Below are positions 1-9,067 of a DNA stretch of 64,000 bases, one piece after another. The notes beneath the pieces are model-generated. The model was not told the origin of the DNA. It ran no database searches and was given only the letters and a program-made list of their open reading frames with translations. This DNA is from Microbacterium sp. SS28 (GTDB lineage Bacteria; Actinomycetota; Actinomycetes; Actinomycetales; Microbacteriaceae). The stretch is taken from positions 1 through 64,000 of the forward strand of contig NZ_JAKWJP010000004.1 in assembly GCF_022761035.1 (NCBI RefSeq). The letters run 5' to 3'. The position numbers and the translations under genes are program-made. Position 1 is the first letter of the stretch. Each line of letters starts with the position of its first letter.

Positions 1-2
1 AG

Positions 3-38
3 ATCCCCGAACCCGACTACCGCGCCCTCACCGCATAA
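3..38 (+). CDS. possible 3' end of a gene entering from the left edge
   Basis: The first bases can be read as the end of an open frame, IPEPDYRALTA followed by TAA at 36-38. The composition resembles real coding sequence, and the frame opens at the window edge. Too little is visible to name a product. The stop is followed directly by AT-richer sequence and then by the repeat block. This could be the end of a transposase or of any other gene, or chance. Confidence 0.3.
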   Translation: MPEPDYRALTA

Positions 39-89
39 CAACACGAGGGATCACACGCGACCGGATACACCACTCAAAAGGACTTGACC

Positions 90-645
90 GGGTTCAGGTG
101 GTGGTCGCGCCCGAGCGGGGTGAGTGGATGCCGCATCCACTCGCATGACCCGACACGAACTCACCCCACCCAGACTTGACTAGCCGGGTTGGGGTGAAGA
201 CACGACGCCTCCCCGACGGCGACCCGGCACGAACTCACCCCACCCCGACTTGGCACCCGGGTTCAGGTAGTGGTCGCGTCCGACCCGCTCCCGAGGCGTC
301 GCCCGCTGCGCCCGAGCGGGGTGAGTGGATGCCGCATCCACCCCCACGACCCGACACGAACTCACCCCACCCCGACCTGACTAGCCAGGTTGGGGTGAAG
401 ACACGACGCCTCCCCGACGGCGACCCGGCACGAACTCACCCCACCCCGACTTGGCACCCGGGTTCAGGTGGTGATGGCGTCCGACCCGCTCCTGCGGCGT
501 CGCCCGCTCCGCGAGCGGGGTGAGTGGATGCCGCATCCACCCCCACGACCCGACACGAACCCACCCCACCCAGACTTGACCAGCCAGATTGGGGTGAAGA
601 CACGACGCCTCCCCGGCTGCGACCCGGCAGGAACTCACCCCACGC
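90..645. repeat. tandem ~200-bp repeat, three copies, each of two related half-units
   Basis: GGGGTGAGTGGATGCCGCAT recurs at 117, 318 and 517 (spacing 201 and 199). The second half-unit, GGGGTGAAGACACGACGCC, recurs at 191, 392 and 591 (spacing 201 and 199). Both half-units end in a near-identical CACGAACTCACCCCACCC tail followed by GACTTG. Each half-unit is bounded by GGGGTGA and TCACCCC, which are inverted, and the first contains the palindrome TGGATGC-C-GCATCCA. The stretch from 39 to 755 holds no credible gene. A related, shorter array lies at 44420-44617. Confidence 0.85.
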
Positions 646-755
646 CCGGCCGCCCGGCCGCCCGGCCGCACACCCCGGCTCGCGGCCAACCGTCCGCAGC
701 GCGGGCTGTCGCCGACCGCCCATGACGTTCCCGAACACGACAGGGGCGCCCCGGC

Positions 756-1598
756 TCACGCCGCGACGGCGCCGCCCGTCGCGACGAGCTGGGCCGCGAG
801 CAGCAGCGCCGCGACCATCACGAGACGGAACAGCGCGCGCGTCGGCGGCCGCACGAGCGCGAGCACGCCCGTCGCGACCGCGACGACGACGACGGCCGCG
901 AAGAACACCCACGACACGGCCGAGACATCCGCGAGCGCACCGCCCGACGAGCCCACGAGCACCGCGACGGCCCCGACGACGATCCCGGCCGCGGCGAGCA
1001 CGGCGGAGGCCCGGGCTCCGAGCCGGTGGGGCAGGCCGCGCACGCCCATGCGGCGGTCGTCTTCGAGGTCGGGCAGGACGTTCGTGAGATGCACGGCCGC
1101 GCCGAGGGCCGCCCCCGCGACCCAGCCCCAGCCCGCCGCGATCCTCGGGTCGGGCAGCGAGAGGGTCGCGAGCGAGGGGAAGATACCGAAGCTCACGAGG
1201 AACGGGACGATCGAGGATGCTGTCGCCTTGAGCCCCGCGTTGTACGCCCAGGCCGACGCGAGGAAGACGGCGTGGGCCGCCAGCATCCCGAATCCGAGCG
1301 CTCCCGAGAGCGCGAGCGCCACCGCGACGGCGCCGATCGCGCTGGCCCACGCCAGTCGCTCGCTGACGTCGCCGCGCGCGATCGGCTTGTCGGTGCGGCC
1401 GACGGCGCGGTCGCGGGGCGCGTCGATCGCGTCGTTGGACAGGCCGATCGAGACCTGCCCTGCGAACACCGCGAGGGTCAGCAGCGCGAGCCGCCACGGC
1501 TCGAGTCCGACGGCGATGCCGAGGGCGAGCGCGAGCGCCGAGACGACGAGCGTCGGACCCGGATGGGTCGACCCCCACAGCGCGCGCACGGCCGCCAT
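756..1598 (-). CDS. UbiA-family prenyltransferase
   Basis: A 280-residue integral membrane protein with about eight hydrophobic segments. It has both acidic motifs of the UbiA superfamily: N55-D56-x2-D59-x3-D63 in the first polar loop and a DLEDD cluster at about 177-181. In the family these bind the Mg-diphosphate of an isoprenoid donor, which is transferred to an aromatic or other acceptor at the inner membrane face. It lies 10 bp downstream of another membrane-protein gene on the same strand, so the two are probably cotranscribed. The acceptor cannot be inferred, because no menaquinone or heme gene is adjacent. Confidence 0.8.
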   Translation of the reverse strand: MAAVRALWGSTHPGPTLVVSALALALGIAVGLEPWRLALLTLAVFAGQVSIGLSNDAIDAPRDRAVGRTDKPIARGDVSERLAWASAIGAVAVALALSGALGFGMLAAHAVFLASAWAYNAGLKATASSIVPFLVSFGIFPSLATLSLPDPRIAAGWGWVAGAALGAAVHLTNVLPDLEDDRRMGVRGLPHRLGARASAVLAAAGIVVGAVAVLVGSSGGALADVSAVSWVFFAAVVVVAVATGVLALVRPPTRALFRLVMVAALLLAAQLVATGGAVAA

Positions 1599-1608
1599 CG
1601 AACGGAGC

Positions 1609-2070
1609 CTAGGACGCGACCCGGCGCCCGCGAACGATCCCGACGATCGAGAGCACGAAGGCCGCGAGGTAGGCGAGTCCCATGACGACCGCGGCGCCGT
1701 AGAAGATCGCCGCAGACGTCTCGTACGAGATCCCGGTCCACGTCGTCAGCGCCGAGTCGAGGTGGCCGCTGTCGCCCGAGTCGGGCACCGTGAGCGCTCC
1801 GAGGACGAGCGTGAGCCACAGCACGATCGTCGCGATGTCGTAGCCCAGGCGCGTCGACTTGCGCGCTCGCGCCTCCGGGTCGAAGCGCGTGAGGAGGGGC
1901 GGCACGAGCAGCGCGAGGATCGTCAGGACGCCGTAGAGCACCCCGACGATCGCGAGGTAGCCGATGTCGGCGCCGACCCAGCCGCGGCCGAGGAAGAAGA
2001 AGATGGGCAGGAGCACCCCGAAGACCCACTGGGCGAGGAACACGAACCGGCCGGATGCTGCGAAGCGCAT
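1609..2070 (-). CDS. small multi-pass membrane protein, unknown function
   Basis: 153 residues with four hydrophobic segments and short polar loops. I recognise no catalytic motif. The frame is open further upstream, but I chose the ATG at 2070 because a TACGGT box (2077-2082) sits exactly 6 nt upstream with no ribosome binding site, and because the upstream extension (Cys/Gly/Arg-rich) looks non-coding. The gene precedes the UbiA-family gene by 10 bp and may be cotranscribed with it. Proteins of this type in related actinobacteria are annotated only as hypothetical. Confidence 0.7.
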   Translation of the reverse strand: MRFAASGRFVFLAQWVFGVLLPIFFFLGRGWVGADIGYLAIVGVLYGVLTILALLVPPLLTRFDPEARARKSTRLGYDIATIVLWLTLVLGALTVPDSGDSGHLDSALTTWTGISYETSAAIFYGAAVVMGLAYLAAFVLSIVGIVRGRRVAS

Positions 2071-2240
2071 GCTCCGACCGTAGCGCCCGCACCCTCCGCG
2101 ACCCGGGAGCGTGCACCCGCCCCGCCCCGCGACCGGCCGAAACGCGGCGAAACATGGGAACAGCATTCAGGTTCGAGGAGTTGGATCGTCGAGGGCCGAC
2201 GTCGTCCCGCCGGAATGCACACCACCCGAACGGAGCCGTC

Positions 2241-2825
2241 ATGTCGCTCATCGCCACCCGCACCGCGTCCACCGAGGCGCCCATCCTGGACGTGCTCGCC
2301 GAGCGCTGGAGCACGCGGATCTTCGACCCCGCCGCAGTGATCGACGAGGGTGCCCTCGCAAGCGCGCTCGAGGCCGCACGCTGGGCGCCCTCCGCATCGA
2401 ACACGCAGCCCACGCACTACATCGTGGCGCGCCGCGGCGGCGAGGCGCACGCCGCCATCGTCGTGACGCTCGCGGGCTTCAACCAGGCGTGGGCGGGCGA
2501 CGCCTCGGTGCTGATCCCGGTCCTCGCCGAGACCGCCGACGAGACGGGCGCGCCGCGGCCGTGGGCCCTCTACGACGCCGGCCAGGCAGCCGCCCACTTC
2601 ACGGTGCAGGCGCACGCCGTCGGGCTCTACACGCACCAGCTCGGCGGCTTCGACGTCGAGGCCGTGCGCGCCGCCTTCGCTCTCGACGAGCGGTTCCGGC
2701 CCATCACGATCATCGCCGTCGGTTCGCTCGGCGACCCGGCCGCGGCATCCGTCGCCATCGTCGACCGCGAGAACGCCCCGCGTCAGCGCCGCCCGATCGC
2801 GGACTCGGTCCTCCTCGACGCCTGA
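2241..2825 (+). CDS. nitroreductase family protein
   Basis: 194 residues. The N-terminal region has the nitroreductase signature: ERWSTRIFDP (R and S contact FMN in the family), then ARWAPSASNTQP near residue 55. The family reduces nitro or quinone compounds with NAD(P)H using bound FMN, as cytosolic dimers. The start at 2241 follows CGGAGCC. The frame extends upstream to 2055, but that part resembles no family member. The gene stands alone, so the substrate is unknown. Confidence 0.8.
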   Translation: MSLIATRTASTEAPILDVLAERWSTRIFDPAAVIDEGALASALEAARWAPSASNTQPTHYIVARRGGEAHAAIVVTLAGFNQAWAGDASVLIPVLAETADETGAPRPWALYDAGQAAAHFTVQAHAVGLYTHQLGGFDVEAVRAAFALDERFRPITIIAVGSLGDPAAASVAIVDRENAPRQRRPIADSVLLDA

Positions 2826-2905
2826 TCCTGGCCAGCACGACGCGAACGGCCCGGCGACCACGCCCCGGCGGATGCCGCGCACAGGCCGTTCGCGTCGTCG
2901 CCGAT

Positions 2906-5119
2906 TCAGTCGTCGAGCAGCTCGGCTTCGATCACATCGTCGTCGGAGGGCGAATCGGATGCCGCGCCGGCACCTTCGCTCGTCAGCACGAGGTCCGAGC
3001 CGTCGGCCGCGACATCCACCCGCACGACATCGCCGTCGCGGACTGCGCCCGACAGGAGCGCCATCGCGAGCCGGTTCTGGATCTCGGACTGGATGAGCCG
3101 GCGCAGCGGCCGCGCGCCGAAGACGGGATCGTAGCCGCGCTCCGCGAGCCACGTGCGCGCCTCGGGCGTCACGGCGAGCGTCAGCCGGCGGTCGAGCAGC
3201 CGCCGCTGCAGCGCGTCGACGGCGAGCTCGACGATCTGCGCGAGGTCGTCCTGCGTGAGCGCCTCGAAGATCACGATGTCGTCGAGGCGGTTCACGAACT
3301 CGGGCTTGAACGCCTGCCGCACGAGCGCCTGCACCTGCTCGCGCTTCTGCTCGGATGAGATGGTCGGATCGATGAGGATCGGCGACCCGAGGTTCGACGT
3401 GAGAATCAGGATGACGTTCTTGAAGTCGACCGTGCGGCCCTGGCCGTCCGTCAGCCGGCCGTCGTCCATGACCTGCAGGAGGACGTCGAAGACCTCGGGA
3501 TGCGCCTTCTCGACCTCGTCGAGGAGCACGACGCTGTACGGCCGCCGGCGGACGGCTTCGGTCAGCTGCCCGCCCTGCTCGTAGCCGATGTAGCCGGGAG
3601 GGGCGCCGACGAGCCGCGAGACTGTGTGCTTCTCGCCGTACTCCGACATGTCGATGCGCACCATGGCGTGCTCGTCGTCGAAGAGGAACTCGGCGAGCGC
3701 CTTCGCGAGCTCGGTCTTGCCGACGCCCGTCGGCCCGAGGAAGAGGAACGAGCCGGTCGGCCGGTTCGGGTCGCTGATGCCCGCGCGCGAGCGGCGCACG
3801 GCGTCGGATACGGCCTTCACGGCCTCCTTCTGCCCGATGAGGCGTCGGCCGAGCTCGGTCTCGAGGTGCAGCAGCTTCTCGGTCTCGCCCTGAAGGAGCC
3901 TTCCCACCGGGATGCCGGTCCACGCCGCGATGACGGCGGCGATGTCCTGCTCGGTGACCTGATCGCCCACCATGCGCTCCTCCGGCGAGCTCGCCTCGGC
4001 CTGCTCGGCTTCGGAGATCTCGCGCTCGAGCTGCTTGATCGTCTCGTACTCGAGCTTCGACGCGCGCGTGTAGTCGGCCTCGCGCAGCGCTCGATCGCGG
4101 TCGATGATCGCCTGGTCGAGCCGCTTCTTGAGCTCACCGACGCGCTTCAGGCCCGCGCGCTCGCGCTCCCACCGCGACTCGAGCCCCGCCAGGTCGGTCT
4201 CGACGTCGGCCATCTGCTCGCGCAGCTTCGCGAGTCGCTCCTTCGACGCGTCGTCCTTCTCCTTCTTGAGGGCGAGCTCCTCGAGGTGCATGCGGTCGAG
4301 GCGGCGGCGCAGCTGGTCGATCTCGAGCGGGCTCGAGTCGATCTCCATCTTGAGGCGGCTCATCGCCTCGTCGATGAGGTCGATCGCCTTGTCGGGCAGC
4401 TGCCGGCTCGGGATGTATCGCTGCGAGAGGGATGCCGCGGCCACGAGCGCGCCGTCGCCGATCGTCACGCCGTGGTGGGCCTCGTAGCGGCCCTTGAGCC
4501 CGCGCAGGATCGCGACGGTGTCTTCGACCGACGGTTCGCCGACGTACACCTGCTGGAAGCGGCGCTCGAGCGCGGCATCCTTCTCGATGAACTCGCGGTA
4601 CTCGTTGAGCGTCGTGGCGCCGATGAGGCGCAGCTCGCCCCGGGCGAGCATGGGCTTGAGCATGTTCGACGCCGCGACCGAGCCCTCGCCGCCGCCGGCG
4701 CCCATCAGCACGTGCAGCTCGTCGATGAACGTGATGACGCGCCCTTCGGACTCGGTGATCTCCTTGAGGACGCTCTTGAGGCGCTCCTCGAACTGCCCGC
4801 GGTACATCGCGCCGGCGACGAGCGCCGAGATGTCGAGGGTCACGAGCTCCTTGTCCTTGAGCGACTCAGCGACATCGCCCGCGACGATGCGCTGAGCGAG
4901 CCCCTCGACGACGGCGGTCTTGCCGACGCCGGGCTCGCCGATCAGGACCGGGTTGTTCTTCGTGCGGCGGGTCAGCACCTGGCTCACGCGCCGGATCTCG
5001 CTGTCACGGCCGATGACGGGGTCGAGCTTGCCCTGCCGCGCGCGGTCGGTGAGGTTGATCCCGAACTGCTCGAGGGCGCTGCGGGCATCCTCCTGTCCGG
5101 GCTGCTGGGTGGCGTTCAT
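2906..5119 (-). CDS. clpB: ClpB-type AAA+ disaggregase lacking the N-terminal domain
   Basis: 737 residues. ClpB uses ATP to pull polypeptides out of aggregates together with DnaK. AAA-1 has Walker A GEPGVGKT at 61-68 and Walker B ending IDE near 131-134. A charged coiled-coil middle domain spans about 250-390. AAA-2 has GPTGVGKT near 460 and [10 protein letters not shown] near 530. The usual Clp_N domain (about 145 residues before the first Walker A) is absent: only 60 residues precede it. The ATG at 5119 follows an AGGAGA site, and the promoter with HspR operator lies just upstream, so there is no room for a longer start. The C-terminus is acidic. It resembles the natural short ClpB form, but here it is the only form encoded. 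Confidence 0.95.
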   Translation of the reverse strand: MNATQQPGQEDARSALEQFGINLTDRARQGKLDPVIGRDSEIRRVSQVLTRRTKNNPVLIGEPGVGKTAVVEGLAQRIVAGDVAESLKDKELVTLDISALVAGAMYRGQFEERLKSVLKEITESEGRVITFIDELHVLMGAGGGEGSVAASNMLKPMLARGELRLIGATTLNEYREFIEKDAALERRFQQVYVGEPSVEDTVAILRGLKGRYEAHHGVTIGDGALVAAASLSQRYIPSRQLPDKAIDLIDEAMSRLKMEIDSSPLEIDQLRRRLDRMHLEELALKKEKDDASKERLAKLREQMADVETDLAGLESRWERERAGLKRVGELKKRLDQAIIDRDRALREADYTRASKLEYETIKQLEREISEAEQAEASSPEERMVGDQVTEQDIAAVIAAWTGIPVGRLLQGETEKLLHLETELGRRLIGQKEAVKAVSDAVRRSRAGISDPNRPTGSFLFLGPTGVGKTELAKALAEFLFDDEHAMVRIDMSEYGEKHTVSRLVGAPPGYIGYEQGGQLTEAVRRRPYSVVLLDEVEKAHPEVFDVLLQVMDDGRLTDGQGRTVDFKNVILILTSNLGSPILIDPTISSEQKREQVQALVRQAFKPEFVNRLDDIVIFEALTQDDLAQIVELAVDALQRRLLDRRLTLAVTPEARTWLAERGYDPVFGARPLRRLIQSEIQNRLAMALLSGAVRDGDVVRVDVAADGSDLVLTSEGAGAASDSPSDDDVIEAELLDD

Positions 5120-5133
5120 GCATCTCCTGAAAA

Positions 5134-5181
5134 GTTGAGTCGTCTTGGCTCAAGTTTAGCAAGTGACGGATGCCGCGGCAA
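5134..5181 (-). promoter_or_regulatory. clpB promoter with HspR-type (HAIR) operator
   Basis: On the minus strand a -35 box TTGCCG (5181-5176), a 17-bp spacer and a -10 box TAAACT (5158-5153) precede CTTGAGC-N7-ACTCAAC (5154-5134). The known HspR operator is CTTGAGT-N7-ACTCAAG, and this matches 12 of 14 arm positions. The operator's first two bases are the last two of the -10 box, so bound HspR would block RNA polymerase. Confidence 0.85.
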
Positions 5182-5268
5182 TGCGGCCCCGCACCCGGTC
5201 GTCGAGCGACCGCCCCACACGCGGCAGCCGATTCTGCGAGTCGCCGGGAGGCGCGGCTCGCCCCGCGA

Positions 5269-6264
5269 TCAGGCGACCGGCTCGAGCACGCGGACGGGAG
5301 CCTCCATCGACTCCTCGTGGCACGCGAACCGGGCCCGATAGGCCGTGGGGGTCGTGTCGAGCACGCGGGCGAAGTTCTGGCGCAGGACGGCGGCCGAGCC
5401 GAAGCCGCTCTCGTACGCGATGCGGTCGAGACCCAGATCGGTCTTCTCGAGCAGCCGCTGCGCATGGATGATGCGCTGACGCGCGAGCCACGCGGCGGGC
5501 GTCGCGCCGTGGTCGGCCTTGAACCGGCGGGCGAAGGTGCGGGGCGACATGTGCGCCTTCGCGGCGAGCTGGTCGACGGTGAGCTCGAGGCGGAGGTTGT
5601 CGAGCATCCAGTCGGTCACAGGCGCGAGCGACAGGCTCTGCGCGGCCGGGAGGGGCTTGTCGATGAACTGCGCCTGCCCTCCGTCGCGCTGCGGCGGCAC
5701 GACCATGCGCCGCGCGATCTTGTTCGTGAGTTCGGCGCCAAGCTCCTGCCGCAGCAGGTGCAGGCACGCGTCGAGACCCGCGGCCGTGCCTGCGCTCGTG
5801 ATGATGCGGCCGTCCTGCACGTAGAGGACGTCGGGGTCGACGTCGATCGAGGGATACATGCGCTGCATCGTCTCGGCGTACATCCAGTGCGTCGTCGCAC
5901 GGCGGCCGTCGAGCACACCGGACGCCGCGATCACGAACGACCCGCTGCACACGCTCAGCACCCAGGCCCCACGGTCGACGGCGCGGCGCACGACGTCGGT
6001 GACGCGCGGGTCGACGGTGCCCCACGTCTTCCGCGGGATCGGCGTCACGACGACGAGGTCGGCCTCTTCGGCGAAGGCCAGGTCGTGCTCGACGTTGATC
6101 GAGAACGCGAGGTTCGAGGCGATCGCGCCGGGCTCGGCCGCGACGATCCGGAAGTCGAAGGACGGGATGCCGTCATCCGACCGATCGAGGCCGAACGCCT
6201 CGCAGGCGAGTCCGAACTCGAAGGGGGCAAAACCCTCCTGCACGATGACGGCGACGGTGCGCAT
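5269..6264 (-). CDS. GlxA-type AraC-family regulator with DJ-1/PfpI domain
   Basis: 331 residues. Residues 1-190 form a DJ-1/PfpI (class I amidotransferase-like) domain with the cysteine-elbow motif SVCSGSF near 105. The C-terminal ~110 residues are an AraC helix-turn-helix pair (LAAKAHMSPRTFARRFK, then IAYESGFGSAAVLRQNFAR). The family consists of ligand-sensing transcription factors that often act on neighbouring genes. Start ATG 6264 follows a GGGAGGAG site. A 16-bp palindrome lies 66 bp upstream, so autoregulation is plausible. The ligand is unknown. Confidence 0.85.
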   Translation of the reverse strand: MRTVAVIVQEGFAPFEFGLACEAFGLDRSDDGIPSFDFRIVAAEPGAIASNLAFSINVEHDLAFAEEADLVVVTPIPRKTWGTVDPRVTDVVRRAVDRGAWVLSVCSGSFVIAASGVLDGRRATTHWMYAETMQRMYPSIDVDPDVLYVQDGRIITSAGTAAGLDACLHLLRQELGAELTNKIARRMVVPPQRDGGQAQFIDKPLPAAQSLSLAPVTDWMLDNLRLELTVDQLAAKAHMSPRTFARRFKADHGATPAAWLARQRIIHAQRLLEKTDLGLDRIAYESGFGSAAVLRQNFARVLDTTPTAYRARFACHEESMEAPVRVLEPVA

Positions 6265-6299
6265 CTGGAACTCCTCCCGCCGAACGGCTCCGAATCGGT

Positions 6300-6345
6300 G
6301 TGGCAGTTTTCATACTGTCGATGTCCATCCTGCCACTCGTGGCAG
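6300..6345. promoter_or_regulatory. candidate operator between glxA-like gene and small ORF
   Basis: CTGCCACTCGTGGCAG at 6330-6345 is a palindrome with perfect 7-bp arms. A third half-site, GTGGCAG, lies at 6300-6306. The cluster sits in the 108-bp divergent gap between the regulator gene and a small membrane-protein gene. This is the expected position for an AraC-type regulator site. Confidence 0.5.
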
Positions 6346-6372
6346 TTCTGGTGCAAGCGTAGCGTGACTGCC

Positions 6373-6609
6373 ATGTTCATGGTGATTCTTCTTGCAGCGC
6401 TCTCGATCTTCGCGATCGCCGCGACGGTCGCCGCCCTCCGCACGGACGGCTACCGACGCACGCCGACCGACTGGTCGCGCCTCCCTGACCGTTCCGCCTC
6501 CGACGACAGGCCCCAGATCGGCCAGACCCTGTGGAAGGTCGACGCCGCGCGCGTCGACTCCTCCGCACCCGACGCCGGCGTCCGCCGGCTCGAGCCCGCG
6601 CACCGCTGA
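6373..6609 (+). CDS. small single-pass membrane protein
   Basis: 78 residues. The N-terminal 20 residues form a hydrophobic segment, followed by a polar Arg/Asp/Pro-rich tail with no known domain. A TAGCGT box at 6360-6365 lies 7 nt before the ATG with no ribosome binding site, which suggests a leaderless transcript. The coding frame keeps high G/C at third positions. It is divergent from the glxA-like regulator. Function unknown. Confidence 0.6.
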   Translation: MFMVILLAALSIFAIAATVAALRTDGYRRTPTDWSRLPDRSASDDRPQIGQTLWKVDAARVDSSAPDAGVRRLEPAHR

Positions 6610-6632
6610 GGCCGCGCTCCGACCGCGGCGGC

Positions 6633-7727
6633 TCAGCTCTTCGCGAGCCCCGCCGCGGTCTCGAGCAGGATGTCGGCCGAGCGCGTCCACGTGAACCGCG
6701 CGATGTGCGCGGCACCGGTCGCGACGAGCTCGGCGTGCAGCGCGGGGTCGTCGAGCGAGCGCACGGCGGCGGCGAAGGCCGCGGCATCCGTCGCCGGGGC
6801 ATAGAGCGCGCCGCCGCCCGCGACCTCCCGGAAGATCGGCATGTCGGTGGCGACCACCGGCACGCCCAGCTCGAGCGCTTCGGCGAGCGGCAGTCCGTAG
6901 CCCTCGTCGAGCGATGCCGAGACGAGCACGGCCCGATCGGCGAGGAGCGCCGCGTATTCGGCGTCGGTGACGCCGCCGTGGAAGACGACCGACGCGCCCG
7001 CGGGCACGAGTGCCTCGAGCTCGGCACGGCGGGAGTCCGAGATGCGCGAGAGCAGGTGCAGCGTGCGCCCCGGCAGGTCGCGCATCGCGCGCACGAGCGT
7101 CTCGACGTTCTTGTACGGCATGAACGAGCCCATGTAGACGAGGTTCTCGGCGCCCGGGACGACCGAGATGCCCGCCGGCAGCTGCTCCGCGAGGCGCTGC
7201 GGAGCGTTGGGGATCACGACGACGGGCCGCTTCGTGAGGCGCACTGCCGCGAACTGGTCGGCGCTCGTCCGGCTCACCGTCGCGACGACGTCGGCGCCGT
7301 TCAGCGTGAGCCGCTGCGGCACGTACGACAGGTGGAACAGCCGCCACCCCAGCCGCACGTACCACGGCAGGTTCTTCGGCGGAGTGCGGTGCCGGTAGTA
7401 GATCGTGTCGTGCAGCGTGAGGATCAGCCGGAAGCGCCGCCCCCTCGACCCCAGCGTCTGCATCGGCGAGAAGACGACATCGGGTCGGTGGCGATTGAGG
7501 AGCCGAGAGGCGAGCGGCTCGCGCAGCGACGTCGGGGGGTTGATCACGATGACCGGCGCGCCCTCGGGGAGCAGCGCGCGCTGCGCGTCGTCGCAGATCA
7601 CGAACGAGACCTCGACGTCGCGACGGGATGCCGCGGCCCACACGGCCGCCGCGAGCTCCGCCGAATAGCGGCTGATGCCGTCGTGGAAGTCGGTGCGGAT
7701 GTACCGCGCGTCGAAGAGCAGACGCAT
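6633..7727 (-). CDS. glycosyltransferase family 4-like protein
   Basis: 364 residues with a GT-B fold pattern. The C-terminal half has VYMGSFMPYKNVETLVRAM and the family's E-x7-E region (DEGYGLPLAEALELGVPVVATD), which contacts the nucleotide sugar. GT4 enzymes transfer a sugar from a nucleotide or lipid donor, often to cell-envelope lipids or glycans, at the inner membrane face. Its ATG (7727) is 1 nt from the stop of the upstream glycosyltransferase gene, so translation is probably coupled. Donor and acceptor are not inferable. Confidence 0.85.
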   Translation of the reverse strand: MRLLFDARYIRTDFHDGISRYSAELAAAVWAAASRRDVEVSFVICDDAQRALLPEGAPVIVINPPTSLREPLASRLLNRHRPDVVFSPMQTLGSRGRRFRLILTLHDTIYYRHRTPPKNLPWYVRLGWRLFHLSYVPQRLTLNGADVVATVSRTSADQFAAVRLTKRPVVVIPNAPQRLAEQLPAGISVVPGAENLVYMGSFMPYKNVETLVRAMRDLPGRTLHLLSRISDSRRAELEALVPAGASVVFHGGVTDAEYAALLADRAVLVSASLDEGYGLPLAEALELGVPVVATDMPIFREVAGGGALYAPATDAAAFAAAVRSLDDPALHAELVATGAAHIARFTWTRSADILLETAAGLAKS

Positions 7728-7728
7728 G

Positions 7729-8952
7729 TCAGGAGTCGAGCGGTTCGCCGCGGTAGAGCTTCTCGAACGTGTCGAGCGTCTTTTCGATGTCGTGGATCTC
7801 GACGCCGTCGAGCGACGCCTGCTGCATGCGCAGGTATTCGTCGGGCGAGGCGGTCAGCACGCGGCGGAGCTTGTCGGCGAGGTCGTCGACGCTGCCCGGC
7901 TCGAAGAGATACCCGTTCCCGCCGTTCTGCACGAGGTGCGGCAGGGCGACAGCATTGGCCGCGACGATGGGGAGTCCCGACGCCATGGCCTCCATCGTGG
8001 CGATGGACTGCAGCTCGGCGATCGACGCGATCGCGAAGACGTCCGCGCGCGTGTAGGCGGCGCGCAGCTCGTCCTCTTCGATCTTGCCGAGGAACGTCAC
8101 GCGGTCGGCGATCCCCAGCTGGTGCGCGACCTGCTCGAGATGACGACGCTGATCGCCGCCGCCCACGATCTCGAAGACGACGTCGAGGTCGCGCGCGAGC
8201 TTCGCGATCGCCTGCAGCGTGACGTCGACATGCTTCTCGGTCGTGAGGCGGCCGACGGAGAGCACCCGGCGATGCGGCCGGGGAGCGAGATCGGGCGTGT
8301 AGTTCGCCTTGCGGATGCCGCAGCTGATCGGGAGGACGCCCTCGATGTCGATCGTCTTCTCGAGGAACTCCGCGGCGCGGCGCGTCGGCGTCGTCACGGC
8401 GCGAGACATCTCGAACGTGCGGCGCGCGTCGTCCCACGCGAGCTTGAGCACGAGCTTGTCGATGAACGCCGGCATCGACGTGTGGTCGATGATGTTCTCG
8501 GCCATGACATGGTTCGTCGCGACGACCGGGATGCCGCGCTCGCGCGCGATGCGCGTGAAGCCGCGGCCGATGATGATGTGCGACTGACTGTGCACGACGT
8601 CGGGCTGCACGTCGGCGAGCACACGACGGGCGTAGAACTTCGAGCGGAACGGCAAGACGTAGCGGAGCCACTCGTGCGGACGCCAGCGGAACGCCGGCAG
8701 ACGGTGGACCGTCATCTCCTCGCCGTCGATGACCTCGCGGAAGCGGCCGTGATTGCGGTGCCCGACGCTCGGCGCGACGATGTGCACGTCGTGTCCGCGT
8801 GCGGCGAGACCCGCAGCGAGCCGCTCGGCGAACCGCGCGGCGCCGTTGACGTCGGGCGCGAACGTGTCGGCGCCGATGAGGACGGTGAGCGAACGGGCGT
8901 CTCGATCGGCCGACTGTGCGGCGGGGGAATCGGGGGTCGCGGGGGGAGTCAC
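7729..8952 (-). CDS. glycosyltransferase family 4-like protein
   Basis: 407 residues starting at GTG 8952. After a ~25-residue polar leader the GT-B N-terminal motif is clear (LIGADTFAPDVNGAARFAE, then LAARGHDVHIVAP). The donor-site motif VFAIASIAELQSIATMEAMA places the conserved acidic residues near 305-315. The fold resembles actinobacterial mannosyltransferases of the PimB/MgtA type, but the acceptor cannot be read from sequence. It is the first gene of a two-gene operon with the glycosyltransferase downstream. Confidence 0.85.
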   Translation of the reverse strand: MTPPATPDSPAAQSADRDARSLTVLIGADTFAPDVNGAARFAERLAAGLAARGHDVHIVAPSVGHRNHGRFREVIDGEEMTVHRLPAFRWRPHEWLRYVLPFRSKFYARRVLADVQPDVVHSQSHIIIGRGFTRIARERGIPVVATNHVMAENIIDHTSMPAFIDKLVLKLAWDDARRTFEMSRAVTTPTRRAAEFLEKTIDIEGVLPISCGIRKANYTPDLAPRPHRRVLSVGRLTTEKHVDVTLQAIAKLARDLDVVFEIVGGGDQRRHLEQVAHQLGIADRVTFLGKIEEDELRAAYTRADVFAIASIAELQSIATMEAMASGLPIVAANAVALPHLVQNGGNGYLFEPGSVDDLADKLRRVLTASPDEYLRMQQASLDGVEIHDIEKTLDTFEKLYRGEPLDS

Positions 8953-9067
8953 GGGATGGGTGGCTGCCTATCTCTGCGGCGCGCCGGTGGGTGGGCTGGC
9001 GCTCGTCCACTCTACCGGAGCCCCTCCGAGCGACGCGGATCCGCGCTCGGCCTGCCGCCGCGACGCC

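Noticed and set aside
90..645. CRISPR array
   Set aside because: Repeat units are ~100 and ~200 bp, the spacers are themselves repeated, and no cas gene is present.
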